From NCBI GenBank assembly GCA_902788505.1, contig CADAKH010000001.1, forward strand, positions 62,001 to 126,000: a stretch of 64,000 nt of DNA. Direction: 5' to 3'. Position 1 is the stretch's first letter; each line of letters begins with the position of its first letter. This document shows positions 49,969-59,780 of this stretch, piece after piece. The stretch comes from Oscillospiraceae bacterium (GTDB lineage Bacteria; Bacillota; Clostridia; Saccharofermentanales; Saccharofermentanaceae). The translations under genes were made by a program, and so were the position numbers. The notes under the pieces are model-generated. The model saw nothing but the letters and a program-made list of their open reading frames with translations. It was not told the origin of the DNA and made no database searches.

Positions 49969-50400
49969 TCATCCGGCTTTTTTATAGATAGTTCCGTCGT
50001 AGGCGAAAAGGACATAGATGTATTCGTCTGTGCCTTTTATTTCCCACACAAACTTGGGATCTTTTTGCTGGTTGTCCTGATCTATATAAACGACTGAACC
50101 GAGGTAATGTCCTTTGTCTGAAGCTGAGTAGTCGTTTGCGTAGTCTTCAACATAGGTGACGCCGTCAATTACGATCTCATCGCTCTCATATCCGCTATAT
50201 GTGCCGATAACGTGATTAATGTCGTAGACGAATTTGATTCCTGCAGCGAGAATTATGCAGGCGATAGAAACAGCGATACAGATTGCAACCCGTCTTCTGT
50301 TGCCGCCGGCCTTAACGCCCTTAATGAACAAGATTATGGGCGGTACTACCAATGCGGCAAATAAAGGTGAAAACAGAAATGTAAACCCAGATGAAAACAT
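49969..50400 (-). CDS. Hypothetical membrane protein
   Basis: 143 residues with two N-terminal membrane segments (FTFLFSPLFAALVVPPIILFI; VAICIAVSIACIILAAGI) and an extracytoplasmic C-terminal domain ending VLFAYDGTIYKKAG. AGGA precedes the ATG. It follows the lipoprotein gene at 50419 by 18 bp, so they form a two-gene unit. No family is recognised. Confidence 0.55.
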   Translation of the reverse strand: MFSSGFTFLFSPLFAALVVPPIILFIKGVKAGGNRRRVAICIAVSIACIILAAGIKFVYDINHVIGTYSGYESDEIVIDGVTYVEDYANDYSASDKGHYLGSVVYIDQDNQQKDPKFVWEIKGTDEYIYVLFAYDGTIYKKAG

Positions 50401-50418
50401 AATTCCTATTTTTTGATA

Positions 50419-51219
50419 TTAAATGTCTTCGTAAAGAATGTATCCGCCGTGTCCGTTTTCTCTTATCTCTAGGTCGGAAAGTGATGCGCCCAGCATCATC
50501 TCACGGGTGTATTTCCCGTCAACCTCATAGGTGTATCCGTCTTTGTCAGTGACATTGAAGGTGAGGGAGAGTTCAAATGTCTCGCCTGTAGTTGCCATGT
50601 TCCGGAGCGTCTGTTCCGTAAATTCGAAGTACAGCAATTCACCTTTCTTAAACACGCTATAGTCAGCATTTCTTGTGCCTCCGATTGAATTGTCCTCTCC
50701 GTTGATCTTAAGCACGTAGTCTACGCTTGTGATATTTTCTGCATTGCATACGACTTCGATCGTTGCAGCGGGAAGCTCGTAATGGATACCGGATGAACCC
50801 CATGATTCAAAACTGCCAGACCTGATGTAGGAGGGAGTATAGATATCCTTGTTCTTCGTGTCTGTTGCCCTTAAAAATTCAGGCTGGTCCATGATGCCGC
50901 CGACGTGCTTGATCATGAGGTAGTTATCGAGAGGATCTTCATTAAGTGAATAAATGCGAGTATTCTTATCATCATCCATGTAACCGACGCATTCTCTGAT
51001 GGAGTCATCAGACATCTTATCGTTCAGTTTTCCGAAGTAGGAATATGTCCTACCCTGATAATCGAATAATGTCTCGCCCTGGTCTTTGTCGTATGAACTC
51101 TCGATCGATGCCGCATTTGGAGGGAGCTCCAGGCTGCCGTTATCCCTGTTAAACATTGAACAGCCTGAAAGCAGTACCGCTCCGCACAAACTCACTATCA
51201 AAACCTTATTCCATTTCAT
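50419..51219 (-). CDS. Hypothetical lipoprotein
   Basis: 266 residues. The lipobox is LLSGCSMFN after MKWNKVLIVSLCGAV. The mature protein has many short strands and no known motif; it probably sits on the outer face of the membrane. It is the first gene of a two-gene unit with the membrane protein at 49969. Confidence 0.65.
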   Translation of the reverse strand: MKWNKVLIVSLCGAVLLSGCSMFNRDNGSLELPPNAASIESSYDKDQGETLFDYQGRTYSYFGKLNDKMSDDSIRECVGYMDDDKNTRIYSLNEDPLDNYLMIKHVGGIMDQPEFLRATDTKNKDIYTPSYIRSGSFESWGSSGIHYELPAATIEVVCNAENITSVDYVLKINGEDNSIGGTRNADYSVFKKGELLYFEFTEQTLRNMATTGETFELSLTFNVTDKDGYTYEVDGKYTREMMLGASLSDLEIRENGHGGYILYEDI

Positions 51220-51472
51220 TTTTCTATTCCCCGCTAATCACTTTTCACTTGTTGTGCTGAGATAATGATACACCTCAAAAACTCGTTTTGCAACATAAAT
51301 TTATCGAAAAACAATAATTATTTGTTGTTTGGCTTGATGAAAGAACTGTGCTGTTTCCGGGATGTAAGGATTAATTTATACACGCACGGGAACAAAAAAG
51401 ACTCATTTTCTACAATGCTTATTCATAAGTTACGTTTATAATCGTCTTATAAGGAATAAGGAGGCTGTATTT

Positions 51473-52654
51473 ATGCAACAGCGAAAAGGTATCTCCATTT
51501 TAGGTTACGGATGCATGAGATTTACAAAGAGCGGTCCCGGCATCGACTTTGATAAGGCCGAGAAGGAATTCATGCGTGCGTTCGAACTCGGAGTCAATTA
51601 TTACGACACAGCATATATCTATCCGGGAAGTGAAGAACTCGTCGGCCGCATAATCGAGAAGAACGGCATACGCGACAAGATCAATCTCGCGACAAAACTT
51701 CCGCAGTATCTCATCAACAACCGCTCAGGTCTGGACAAATATTTCAATGAGGAATTAAAGCGACTCAGGACTGATTATGTCGATTACTACCTCATGCACC
51801 ACATGACAGATTTCCAGCAGTGGGAGAAGCTTCAGGCGCTGGGCATCGAAGAGTGGATCGCAGAGAAAAAGAAGAGCGGCCAGATCAGAAATGTCGGATT
51901 CTCTTTTCACGGTGACACAGCAACATTCAAGAAGATCCTGAACGCATACGACTGGGACAGCTGCCTTGTCCAGTACAACTATTTCGACGAGCACACACAG
52001 GCCGGCCGCGCAGGCATTAAGGCCGCTGCCGAAAAGGGCGTCAAGGTGTTCATCATGGAGCCTTTAAGAGGCGGCAAGCTTGTTGACCTTCTGCCTGAGA
52101 AAGCTAAGAAGGAGATTGCCGAAGAACCCCACGGACGTACTCCTGCCGAGTGGGCATTCAGATGGCTCTGGGACCAGCCTGAGATCACCTGCGTCCTGTC
52201 CGGAATGAACTCCATTGCAATGGTTGAAGAGAACTGCCGCATCGCATCCGAAGCCAAGGCTGGCGACTATGGCCCTGAAGAGAAAGCATTCATCGAGAAG
52301 ATCAAGTCATACATCATCGAGAGCACCAAAGTAAACTGCACCGGCTGCAGATACTGCATGCCCTGTCCCAAGGGCGTCGATATCCCTACGATCTTCTCTT
52401 GCTATAACCACATGTATTCCGAGAACAAGAGCTCCGGCCGTCTCGAGTATTTCCAGACGATCGGCCTTCGAATGACACCTGCCGATGCCTCGCTCTGCGT
52501 TAAGTGCGGCAAGTGCGAGAAGCATTGCCCCCAGAGCATCCCGATCAGGGAAAAGCTCGTGGAAGCAGACAAGCATCTCCGCCCCTGGTGGCAGAAGATC
52601 TATCTCAAGCTTGCCCGCAGAGTTATGGTCGGCAAGAAAAAGAAGTCTGAGTAA
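51473..52654 (+). CDS. Aldo/keto reductase fused to [4Fe-4S] ferredoxin domain
   Basis: 393 residues. The N-terminal AKR barrel has YYDTAYIYPGSEELVG and a YLMHHMTDF segment. The C-terminal ~100 residues hold CTGCRYCMPCPKGVDIP and CVKCGKCEKHCPQSIPI, two iron-sulfur motifs. This domain order is common in anaerobic Clostridia and would couple carbonyl reduction to ferredoxin-type electron transfer. The substrate is unknown. AAGGAGG precedes the ATG at 51473. Confidence 0.88.
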   Translation: MQQRKGISILGYGCMRFTKSGPGIDFDKAEKEFMRAFELGVNYYDTAYIYPGSEELVGRIIEKNGIRDKINLATKLPQYLINNRSGLDKYFNEELKRLRTDYVDYYLMHHMTDFQQWEKLQALGIEEWIAEKKKSGQIRNVGFSFHGDTATFKKILNAYDWDSCLVQYNYFDEHTQAGRAGIKAAAEKGVKVFIMEPLRGGKLVDLLPEKAKKEIAEEPHGRTPAEWAFRWLWDQPEITCVLSGMNSIAMVEENCRIASEAKAGDYGPEEKAFIEKIKSYIIESTKVNCTGCRYCMPCPKGVDIPTIFSCYNHMYSENKSSGRLEYFQTIGLRMTPADASLCVKCGKCEKHCPQSIPIREKLVEADKHLRPWWQKIYLKLARRVMVGKKKKSE

Positions 52655-52770
52655 TTAATCCTCACGCCCCTCGGAAACTTAAATTCAAATTACATACTGA
52701 AACGTGACATCTTTTCGAATCGGGTCACAATTCAATTGCTTTTGAATGAGCAAGATGTTACTTTATGCTC

Positions 52771-52847
52771 AACAGTTCTGAATGCGGAAGGTTCGTCCTG
52801 ACGCGGAAGGCGTTAAGTAAATTTTTATACTTAAATTGCTTCAGAAC
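52771..52847 (+). ncRNA. Possible structured RNA upstream of the hydrogenase maturation operon
   Basis: GTTCTGAA plus GC (52775-52785, one bulge) pairs with GC-TTCAGAAC (52838-52847), closing a ~50-nt interior with two hairpins: ACGC/GCGT (52801-52804, 52810-52813) and TTAAGTA/TACTTAA (52813-52819, 52828-52834). It lies 30-105 bp before the TM1266-like start. I recognise no known riboswitch. The rest of 52655-52879 shows no gene. Confidence 0.35.
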
Positions 52848-52879
52848 CTTGTTTGCTCGAATGAGTGAAAGGAGGTCAA

Positions 52880-53137
52880 ATGGAGACGAGAGTTGCTATT
52901 ATCGGCATCATTGTCGAGAATCCCGATTCAGTTGCACAGATCAATGACATACTCCACGAAGTGAGGGACTATGTCGTCGGAAGGATGGGTATTCCATATC
53001 GTGAGAGGAATATCTCCATTATCAGTGTCGTCGTTGACGCGCCCGAGAATCTGATCAGTTCTGTATCCGGCAAGCTCGGCATGCTCGACGGCGTTTCGGC
53101 TAAGATAACGTACTCGAGACTTGCCAAAAATGACTGA
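52880..53137 (+). CDS. TM1266-family protein linked to hydrogenase maturation
   Basis: 85 residues, ferredoxin-like alpha/beta fold, METRVAIIGIIVENPDSVAQIN and GIPYRERNISIISVVVDAP being typical of the TM1266 (iron-only hydrogenase system putative regulator) family. These genes are found with hydE/F/G. The ATG at 52880 follows AAAGGAGG; a GTG at 52865 lies before that site. It overlaps hydE by 8 bp. Confidence 0.85.
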   Translation: METRVAIIGIIVENPDSVAQINDILHEVRDYVVGRMGIPYRERNISIISVVVDAPENLISSVSGKLGMLDGVSAKITYSRLAKND

Positions 53138-54194
53138 TATCAGATCCATCACAGACAAGCTCTGTTCATCAGGTGAACTTACGCGAGACGAGATCATTTT
53201 TCTTCTCGCAAATCGTGACTTGGAGACACAGTCATACCTTGCAAATAAGGCTTCCGAAACTGCCCGTAAATATTATGGCAACACGGTTTTCGTAAGAGGA
53301 CTTATTGAGTTTACTAACTACTGCAAAAATGACTGCTACTACTGCGGTATCAGGTGCGGCAATAAGAACGCCAACCGTTACAGGCTGACTGAAGAAGAGA
53401 TCCTCGCATGTGCATCACACGGCTACGATCTTGGCTTTAGGACGATCGTTCTTCAGGGCGGCGAAGATGCATTTTTCACTGACGAAAAGATCGTGAATAT
53501 CATCAGGGCCATCAAGCACGGGCACCCTGACTGCGCGGTCACGCTGTCGATCGGCGAGAAGAGTTACGAGTCTTACAAAGCATTTTATGATGCGGGCGCG
53601 GACAGATATCTCCTAAGGCACGAGACGGCAGATCCTGAGCACTACGCAAAGCTTCATCCTTCAACGCTGTCATCAGAGAACAGAAAGCAATGTCTTTATA
53701 ACCTGAAAGAGATCGGCTTTCAGACCGGCGCGGGCTTCATGGTCGGATCACCTTATCAGACTTTGGAGAACATCGCAGATGATCTGCTGTTTCTCAAAAA
53801 ACTTGATCCCGCGATGATCGGAATAGGCCCTTTCATTCCGCACAAAGATACGGTTTTTGCAGGCGAAAAAGCAGGTACACTGGAACTTACACTTTTCCTT
53901 CTGAGCGTAATAAGGCTCATGCTCCCGACGGTCCTTCTGCCCGCAACAACGGCGCTCGGAACGATCGATCCGAGGGGAAGAGAACAAGGGATACTTGCAG
54001 GCGCAAACGTTGTGATGCCGAACTTATCTCCTGTCGGAGTGAGGAAAAAATACGATCTTTACGACAACAAGATCTGCACCGGCGAAGAGGCCGCCGAATG
54101 CATGAACTGTCTTAAAAACAGAATTGGAAATATTGGCTACGAGATAGTCACCGACAGAGGTGACAACATCAATTTCAAAAACAGAAAGAGGTAA
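53130..54194 (+). CDS. hydE: [FeFe]-hydrogenase maturase HydE (radical SAM)
   Basis: 354 residues. The radical SAM cluster motif CX3CX2C is Cys65, Cys69, Cys72 (NYCKNDCYYCG). GGED, ETADPEHYAKLHP and TALGTIDPRGREQGILAGANVVMP are HydE signatures. HydE helps build the dithiomethylamine bridge of the H-cluster. The ATG at 53130 has no clear ribosome binding site and overlaps the TM1266-family gene by 8 bp, pointing to translational coupling. hydG follows 3 bp later. Confidence 0.92.
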   Translation: MTDIRSITDKLCSSGELTRDEIIFLLANRDLETQSYLANKASETARKYYGNTVFVRGLIEFTNYCKNDCYYCGIRCGNKNANRYRLTEEEILACASHGYDLGFRTIVLQGGEDAFFTDEKIVNIIRAIKHGHPDCAVTLSIGEKSYESYKAFYDAGADRYLLRHETADPEHYAKLHPSTLSSENRKQCLYNLKEIGFQTGAGFMVGSPYQTLENIADDLLFLKKLDPAMIGIGPFIPHKDTVFAGEKAGTLELTLFLLSVIRLMLPTVLLPATTALGTIDPRGREQGILAGANVVMPNLSPVGVRKKYDLYDNKICTGEEAAECMNCLKNRIGNIGYEIVTDRGDNINFKNRKR

Positions 54195-54197
54195 TTT

Positions 54198-55613
54198 ATG
54201 TACGATCCCAAATCACTTAAAGCAGAAGAATTCATAGACGACAGCGAGATCCTGGAATCTCTCAAATACGCGGACGAGAACAAGAATAACGTCGAAGTGA
54301 TCGATGCCATCATCGAGAAGGCCAAGGAGCGTAAAGGTCTTTCGCACCGTGATGCTTCCGTTCTTCTCGCATGCGAGATCCCCGAAAAGAATGAGGAGAT
54401 CTACGCTCTTGCAGAGCAGATCAAGAAAGATTTCTACGGCAACAGAATCGTTCTTTTCGCGCCCTTGTATCTTTCCAACTACTGCATCAACGGATGCACA
54501 TACTGCCCTTATCACGGAAAGAACAAGACCATTCCGAGAGTTAAGCTCACACAGGAACAGATCAAGGCTGAGGTTATCGCATTGCAGGACATGGGTCACA
54601 AGAGACTTGCGATTGAAGCAGGTGAGGACCCCGTTAACAACCCTATCGAATATATTCTCGAGAGCATCAAGACTATCTATTCGATCAAGCACAAGAACGG
54701 TGCGATCAGACGAGTAAACGTTAACATCGCAGCTACTACAGTAGAGAACTACAGAAAGCTTCACGAAGCAGGAATTGGAACATACATCCTCTTCCAGGAA
54801 ACATATCACAAAGAGTCTTATGAGGTTCTTCATCCGACAGGACCCAAGCACGATTACGCTTACCACACAGAGGCTATGGACAGAGCTATGGAAGGCGGTA
54901 TCGATGACGTCGGATTGGGAGTTCTTTTCGGACTCGACAAGTACCGCTATGAATTCGCGGGACTCCTCATGCACGCAGAGCACCTTGAAGCAGTTCACGG
55001 CGTAGGTCCACACACGATCTCAGTTCCGAGGCTCTGCCCGGCTGACGATATCGACGTAAACGATTTCTCCAATGCGATTGACGATGACATCTTCGCGAAG
55101 ATCGTAGCATGCATAAGGATCGCAGTTCCTTACACCGGCATGATCGTTTCCACACGTGAATCACAGAAGTCCAGAGAGCGTGTTCTCCACCTCGGTATCT
55201 CACAGATCTCCGGTGGCTCCAGAACATCCGTCGGAGGTTACACACACGAGGAAAGAGTCGACGAGACAGCACAGTTCGACGTATCCGACACGCGTACTCT
55301 TGACCAGGTAATGAAGTGGCTCATCGACATGGATTACGTTCCTTCATTCTGCACCGCTTGCTACCGCGAAGGTAGGACCGGCGACAGATTCATGGCTCTC
55401 TGCAAAGCAAAGCAGATTCAGAACTGCTGCCTCCCGAACGCGCTCATGACACTCAAGGAATATCTCGTTGACTACGCATCTCCCGAGACCCGCGCAGCAG
55501 GCGAGCTCCTCATTGAGAAGAACATTCCCGACGTTACAAACGAGAAGGCACGTGCAGTTCTCAGAGACAGACTCGTAGCGATCGAGAACGGTGAGCGTGA
55601 CTTCAGATTCTGA
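54198..55613 (+). CDS. hydG: [FeFe]-hydrogenase maturase HydG (radical SAM tyrosine lyase)
   Basis: 471 residues. Cys96, Cys100 and Cys103 in NYCINGCTYCPYHGKNK bind the SAM cluster. The C-terminal CTACYREGRTGDRFMALCK, with a later NCCLPNALMTLKEYL, holds the auxiliary cluster. HydG cleaves tyrosine to make the CO and CN ligands of the H-cluster. The length and the TiaT-like C-terminal end match HydG. It follows hydE closely and is followed by a REP-like palindrome before hydF. Confidence 0.94.
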   Translation: MYDPKSLKAEEFIDDSEILESLKYADENKNNVEVIDAIIEKAKERKGLSHRDASVLLACEIPEKNEEIYALAEQIKKDFYGNRIVLFAPLYLSNYCINGCTYCPYHGKNKTIPRVKLTQEQIKAEVIALQDMGHKRLAIEAGEDPVNNPIEYILESIKTIYSIKHKNGAIRRVNVNIAATTVENYRKLHEAGIGTYILFQETYHKESYEVLHPTGPKHDYAYHTEAMDRAMEGGIDDVGLGVLFGLDKYRYEFAGLLMHAEHLEAVHGVGPHTISVPRLCPADDIDVNDFSNAIDDDIFAKIVACIRIAVPYTGMIVSTRESQKSRERVLHLGISQISGGSRTSVGGYTHEERVDETAQFDVSDTRTLDQVMKWLIDMDYVPSFCTACYREGRTGDRFMALCKAKQIQNCCLPNALMTLKEYLVDYASPETRAAGELLIEKNIPDVTNEKARAVLRDRLVAIENGERDFRF

Positions 55614-55696
55614 TGTTCTGTTATTTTTGCGCTCGCTAAGGTCCTCCGCGCTTCGCTTGTGCGGAATCGCTCGCACAATAAATATCAGAACAACGG
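55612..55696. repeat. Imperfect palindrome between hydG and hydF
   Basis: The outer arms TGTTCTG and CAGAACA and an inner stem TCCGCGC / GTGCGGA (around a TTCGCTT loop, 55651-55671) enclose a GCTCGC repeat. It looks like an intergenic REP-type element or an mRNA-stabilising hairpin. No T-run follows. Confidence 0.5.
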
Positions 55697-55755
55697 AAGA
55701 TCAAACACTGGAAGCAGATAAATAATCTTTTTAGGTTTCAAACTTGAGGTAGAAA

Positions 55756-56901
55756 ATGGAACGTACACACATTGCATTTTTCGGGCGCCGCAACGCCGGC
55801 AAATCAAGCCTCGTCAACAGGTTCACATCGCAGGAACTCTCGATAGTTTCTGACGTGGCCGGCACGACGACCGACCCTGTCAGAAAGACCATGGAACTGC
55901 TCCCGCTGGGGCCCGTTGTCATTATCGACACGCCCGGCATCGACGATGAAGGCACGCTCGGCAATCAGAGGATTGAGCGGAGCCTCCGTGTCATCGACGA
56001 GACCGACATCGCGATCCTCGTAATAGATGCGTGTGCCGGCATTGGCGAAGATGAGAAGCAGCTGGTAAAAGTTTTCAGGCAGCGCAAGATACCTTACCTT
56101 GTCGTGTTCAACAAGAGTGATCTCGGCGCCGACATTCCCGAGCTTGAGAATTCCATAACTGTAAGCGCGCTGAAAAATGAGGGCATCGAAGAACTCAAAG
56201 AGCGCGTTGCGGTCATCATCAAAGAACGCAAAGTCCGTCCGCTCGTGTCTGACCTTGTCGAAGAAGGCGATCTCGTTGTGCTTGTCGTCCCGATCGATAA
56301 GTCGGCACCGAAGGACAGACTGATCCTGCCGCAGCAGATGGTGATAAGAGACCTTCTCGGAAAGGGCGCGATCCCTGTTGTCGTTAAGGACACTGAGCTT
56401 TCGACCGCGCTTTCGAAAGTCGGTAAAGTACGCATGGTGATCACTGACAGCCAGGTTTTCGGCAAGGTGTCGAAGATCGTTCCTGCCGACATCCCGCTGA
56501 CTTCATTTTCGATACTGATGGCAAGATTCAAAGGTATCCTTGACCAGTCGATCGAGGGTGCTAACATGCTTGACAGCCTGCCGGACGGTGCGTCGATCCT
56601 CATCAGTGAGGGCTGCACGCACCACCGTCAGTGCGAAGACATCGGCACTGTCAAACTTCCCGGCTGGATCAGGGAATACACAGGAAAGGATTTTGAATTC
56701 AAGTTCACATCAGGCCTTGAATTCCCGAAAGATCTTTCCGGCTTTGACCTCGTGATCCATTGCGGTGCCTGCATGCTCGGCGAGACCGAAGTTGCAAGCC
56801 GTTACCGCAAAGCAGGCGAGCAGGGCATCCCCATGACCAACTACGGCATTGCGATCGGCAAGATGAAAGGAATCCTGGACAGAGTTATCCGCTTCGGGTG
56901 A
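55756..56901 (+). CDS. hydF: [FeFe]-hydrogenase maturation GTPase HydF
   Basis: 381 residues. The GTPase motifs are G1 GRRNAGKSS, G2/G3 DTPGIDDEGT and G4 FNKSD. The dimerisation domain follows. The C-terminal cluster-binding domain has CTHHRQ and CGACMLGETE, the HxH...CxxC arrangement of HydF. HydF is the scaffold on which HydE and HydG products assemble before transfer to the hydrogenase. The hydrogenase itself (hydA) is not in the window. GAGG precedes the ATG. Confidence 0.93.
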   Translation: MERTHIAFFGRRNAGKSSLVNRFTSQELSIVSDVAGTTTDPVRKTMELLPLGPVVIIDTPGIDDEGTLGNQRIERSLRVIDETDIAILVIDACAGIGEDEKQLVKVFRQRKIPYLVVFNKSDLGADIPELENSITVSALKNEGIEELKERVAVIIKERKVRPLVSDLVEEGDLVVLVVPIDKSAPKDRLILPQQMVIRDLLGKGAIPVVVKDTELSTALSKVGKVRMVITDSQVFGKVSKIVPADIPLTSFSILMARFKGILDQSIEGANMLDSLPDGASILISEGCTHHRQCEDIGTVKLPGWIREYTGKDFEFKFTSGLEFPKDLSGFDLVIHCGACMLGETEVASRYRKAGEQGIPMTNYGIAIGKMKGILDRVIRFG

Positions 56902-57096
56902 TAATTTACAACGGGTTTTATCCCGGACTAACGGATAAGAGATCATTATATGAATGTAGTTAACAGAGACTCCGGTCCATTAAATCACTCACCTAATCGG
57001 GAGACTCTTAAACTAAGTTCTTTTGTGCATTGGGACAGATTGAAAAAATAATATCAATAAAATATTATTTTTATATATCAAGAATCCGAGGATCTT

Positions 57097-59658
57097 ATGC
57101 ACAATAACCGCAAGACACTTTTACTTACACTGGGCGCGACATTTCTGCTTATGGCCGTACTGGTCGCATATTTCTCGCGGTTGATGTATACGGCATCGCA
57201 TTCTTATATCGATGAACTCGGTAATGACAAGGCATCAGCGATCACGGCCGAACTTGAGAACTATCTCGAGAATGCGAGCTCAGTGCTCTGGGTAGCCGCT
57301 GATACTGTTGACCACATGGTTGCGAACGGTGCAACAACTGATGAGATCATAGAGTATATATCGCGTGAATCCGCGAATACCGCCGACCAGTTTGATGAAA
57401 GTTACACGGGAATCTACGGATATATCAACGGCAGTTACGTTGATGGTGTCGGATGGGTTCCGCCGGAAGATTACGACCCGACGACACGCGACTGGTATAA
57501 GAAATCCGTTGCGGCAGCGGGGCAGCCTATTGTTGTGTCGCCGTATATTGATGCTGAGACGGGCAATATGATCATCTCCATTTGCAAAGCACTGACGAAC
57601 ACGAACGATGTATTGGGCATGGATCTCACGCTTTCCGGTGTGCAGGATACTGTTGAGGATATTCAGATCAACGGCTGCGGATATGGTTTCGTGCTCAATT
57701 ACGACGGCACGGTTATTGCTCATCACGACATTTCCGAGAACGGTAAGAATTACAGCGATAATCCCGAACGTGTGGATCTTTTCAATAATGTTATGAGCAC
57801 CGGAAAAGGCAACTTTGACATGGTAATCGATGGCAGAGAGTGCACGGTTTTCACATCTGTAGTTCACGATCAGTGGCACCTTGTTATCGTTGTCAGCAAC
57901 GATGATCTTTTCAAAGACACAAGTAATATCCTCATTGTGAGTATCCTTATAGGACTTGTCGTATTCGCGTTTATTTCGGCATTCTACATCATCAGTTATA
58001 TGCACGAGCGAAAGGTCAACAAGCGCATGGAAGCGATGAAGGCACTTGAGCAGCAGCGCGAGTACGAAGCAAAGATACTGATGCTCGAAAAGTCTGCGGC
58101 CGACAGTGCAAACAAGGCGAAGAGTGATTTCCTTGCGGATATGTCGCACGAGATAAGGACGCCGATCAATGCTGTGCTCGGCATGAACGAGATGATACTC
58201 CGTGAGTCGAAAGACGAGCAGATCCTTGAATATTCTTCCAACATCAAGAGTGCCGGCAATACGCTTTTGTCGCTCATTAATAACATTCTCGATTTCTCGA
58301 AGATCGAAGACGGTAAGATGTCTTTGATTCCTGTCGAATTCGATACTTCTTCGTTTATCAATGATCTTGTAAATTCGATCAGCGAGCGTGCCCGCTCCAA
58401 GAATCTCGAGTTCATCGTCGATATTGACGATCGCGTTCCGTCAGGGCTTTACGGTGACGATGTAAGGCTTAGCCAGGTCGTCATGAACCTGCTCACAAAT
58501 GCGGTGAAATACACCGAGAAGGGCAAGGTCACTATGCGTGTCAGAAAATGCGGAACAGAAGGCGATAACGTCAAACTCAGATTCGAAGTTGCCGATACCG
58601 GCATCGGTATCAAGGATGAAGATCTCGGCAAGCTTTTCGAGTCATTCGAAAGGATCGAAGAGAAGCGCAACCGTCATATCGAAGGCACCGGTCTCGGTAT
58701 CTCGATCGTCGTCAAACTTCTCGCGATGATGGACAGCAAACTCGATGTCGAGAGCAAGTATGGAATCGGTTCGACATTCGGTTTTGATATTATGCTCCGC
58801 GTAGTCGATCCAGTACCTATCGGAAATTATAACGAGCGCAAAAAGATAAGCTCCGCTGCCAGTGCCAATGCAAAACACATCTGCGCTCCCGGTGCCAAGA
58901 TTCTCGTCACAGATGACAACGCGATGAACATCAAAGTCGCCGTGAACTTCCTCAAGATCTTCGGCATCACTCCTGTCACATGCACGTCAGGTAAAGAGAC
59001 TATCGAGCTGATGCGCAAAGAAAAATATGACATTGTTTTCCTGGATCATATGATGCCGGAGATGGACGGCATAGAGACTCTCAAAGCTCTTCGGGACGAA
59101 GATATAATCGGTGAAACGGTTGTGATCGCACTCACTGCTAATGCTGTCGTCGGAGCAGAAGAACAGTATCTCAAGGCCGGCTTCGACGGCTATCTTTCCA
59201 AGCCGATCATGGTCGATGACATGGAGAAAACTCTTAAGAAATATCTGCCGTATTCACTTATCGAGGTTGTTGAAGAAGAGCCCGCCGTCACAGAGACTCT
59301 TGATTCATCTCTTTCTGTCAGGAAAGCCCGTTTCCTCGGCCTTAACGTTGATGCAGGAATCGGCTATGCATGCGGTGAAGAAGACTTCTATCTTGAGCTT
59401 CTCTCTGACTATGCAAACGCCTGCGAAGAGAAGTGCGCAGAACTCACATCGTATTTTGAAAACAACGATCTTCACAACTACGAGATCCTCGTCCACTCGC
59501 TTAAGAGTTCATCCAAGACCATCGGCGCCGATGACGTTTCAGAGCATGCAAAAGCGCTCGAGTTCGCGTGCAAAGACGGCGATGGTGAATTTGTAAAGCG
59601 GTATCACGAATTCTTCGTGGAAGAATATAAGTCTCTCGCGAAAAAACTTCTCAGTTGA
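57097..59658 (+). CDS. Hybrid histidine kinase with receiver and Hpt domains
   Basis: 853 residues. N-terminal membrane segment, a Cache-type sensor domain (YTGIYGYINGSYVDG, ISICKAL, GMDLTLSGVQ), a second membrane segment near 285-305 and HisKA with His351 (SHEIRTPINAVLG). HATPase motifs NLLTNAVKY, ADTGIGI, GTGLGISIV are present. A receiver domain has Asp650 (FLDHMMPEMDG), and the C-terminal Hpt has His800 (VHSLKSSSKTIG). All steps of a phosphorelay short of the output are on one chain. No response regulator is adjacent. The Cache domain suggests sensing of small organic molecules. Confidence 0.9.
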   Translation: MHNNRKTLLLTLGATFLLMAVLVAYFSRLMYTASHSYIDELGNDKASAITAELENYLENASSVLWVAADTVDHMVANGATTDEIIEYISRESANTADQFDESYTGIYGYINGSYVDGVGWVPPEDYDPTTRDWYKKSVAAAGQPIVVSPYIDAETGNMIISICKALTNTNDVLGMDLTLSGVQDTVEDIQINGCGYGFVLNYDGTVIAHHDISENGKNYSDNPERVDLFNNVMSTGKGNFDMVIDGRECTVFTSVVHDQWHLVIVVSNDDLFKDTSNILIVSILIGLVVFAFISAFYIISYMHERKVNKRMEAMKALEQQREYEAKILMLEKSAADSANKAKSDFLADMSHEIRTPINAVLGMNEMILRESKDEQILEYSSNIKSAGNTLLSLINNILDFSKIEDGKMSLIPVEFDTSSFINDLVNSISERARSKNLEFIVDIDDRVPSGLYGDDVRLSQVVMNLLTNAVKYTEKGKVTMRVRKCGTEGDNVKLRFEVADTGIGIKDEDLGKLFESFERIEEKRNRHIEGTGLGISIVVKLLAMMDSKLDVESKYGIGSTFGFDIMLRVVDPVPIGNYNERKKISSAASANAKHICAPGAKILVTDDNAMNIKVAVNFLKIFGITPVTCTSGKETIELMRKEKYDIVFLDHMMPEMDGIETLKALRDEDIIGETVVIALTANAVVGAEEQYLKAGFDGYLSKPIMVDDMEKTLKKYLPYSLIEVVEEEPAVTETLDSSLSVRKARFLGLNVDAGIGYACGEEDFYLELLSDYANACEEKCAELTSYFENNDLHNYEILVHSLKSSSKTIGADDVSEHAKALEFACKDGDGEFVKRYHEFFVEEYKSLAKKLLS

Positions 59659-59780
59659 TGCCCGCGCCCGCCCGGTTGATTCGCGCTCAACTATCCGTTG
59701 TTTGAAATACTTTCGCAACAGCAATACGATATCATTAAGTTGCATGCACGAAGAATTTCAAACGGATTGGAGATAAAAAT

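Noticed and set aside
55612..55755. The hydG-hydF palindrome as a CRISPR or insertion-sequence end
   Set aside because: There is only one imperfect copy, no spacer pattern, no target-site duplication and no transposase.
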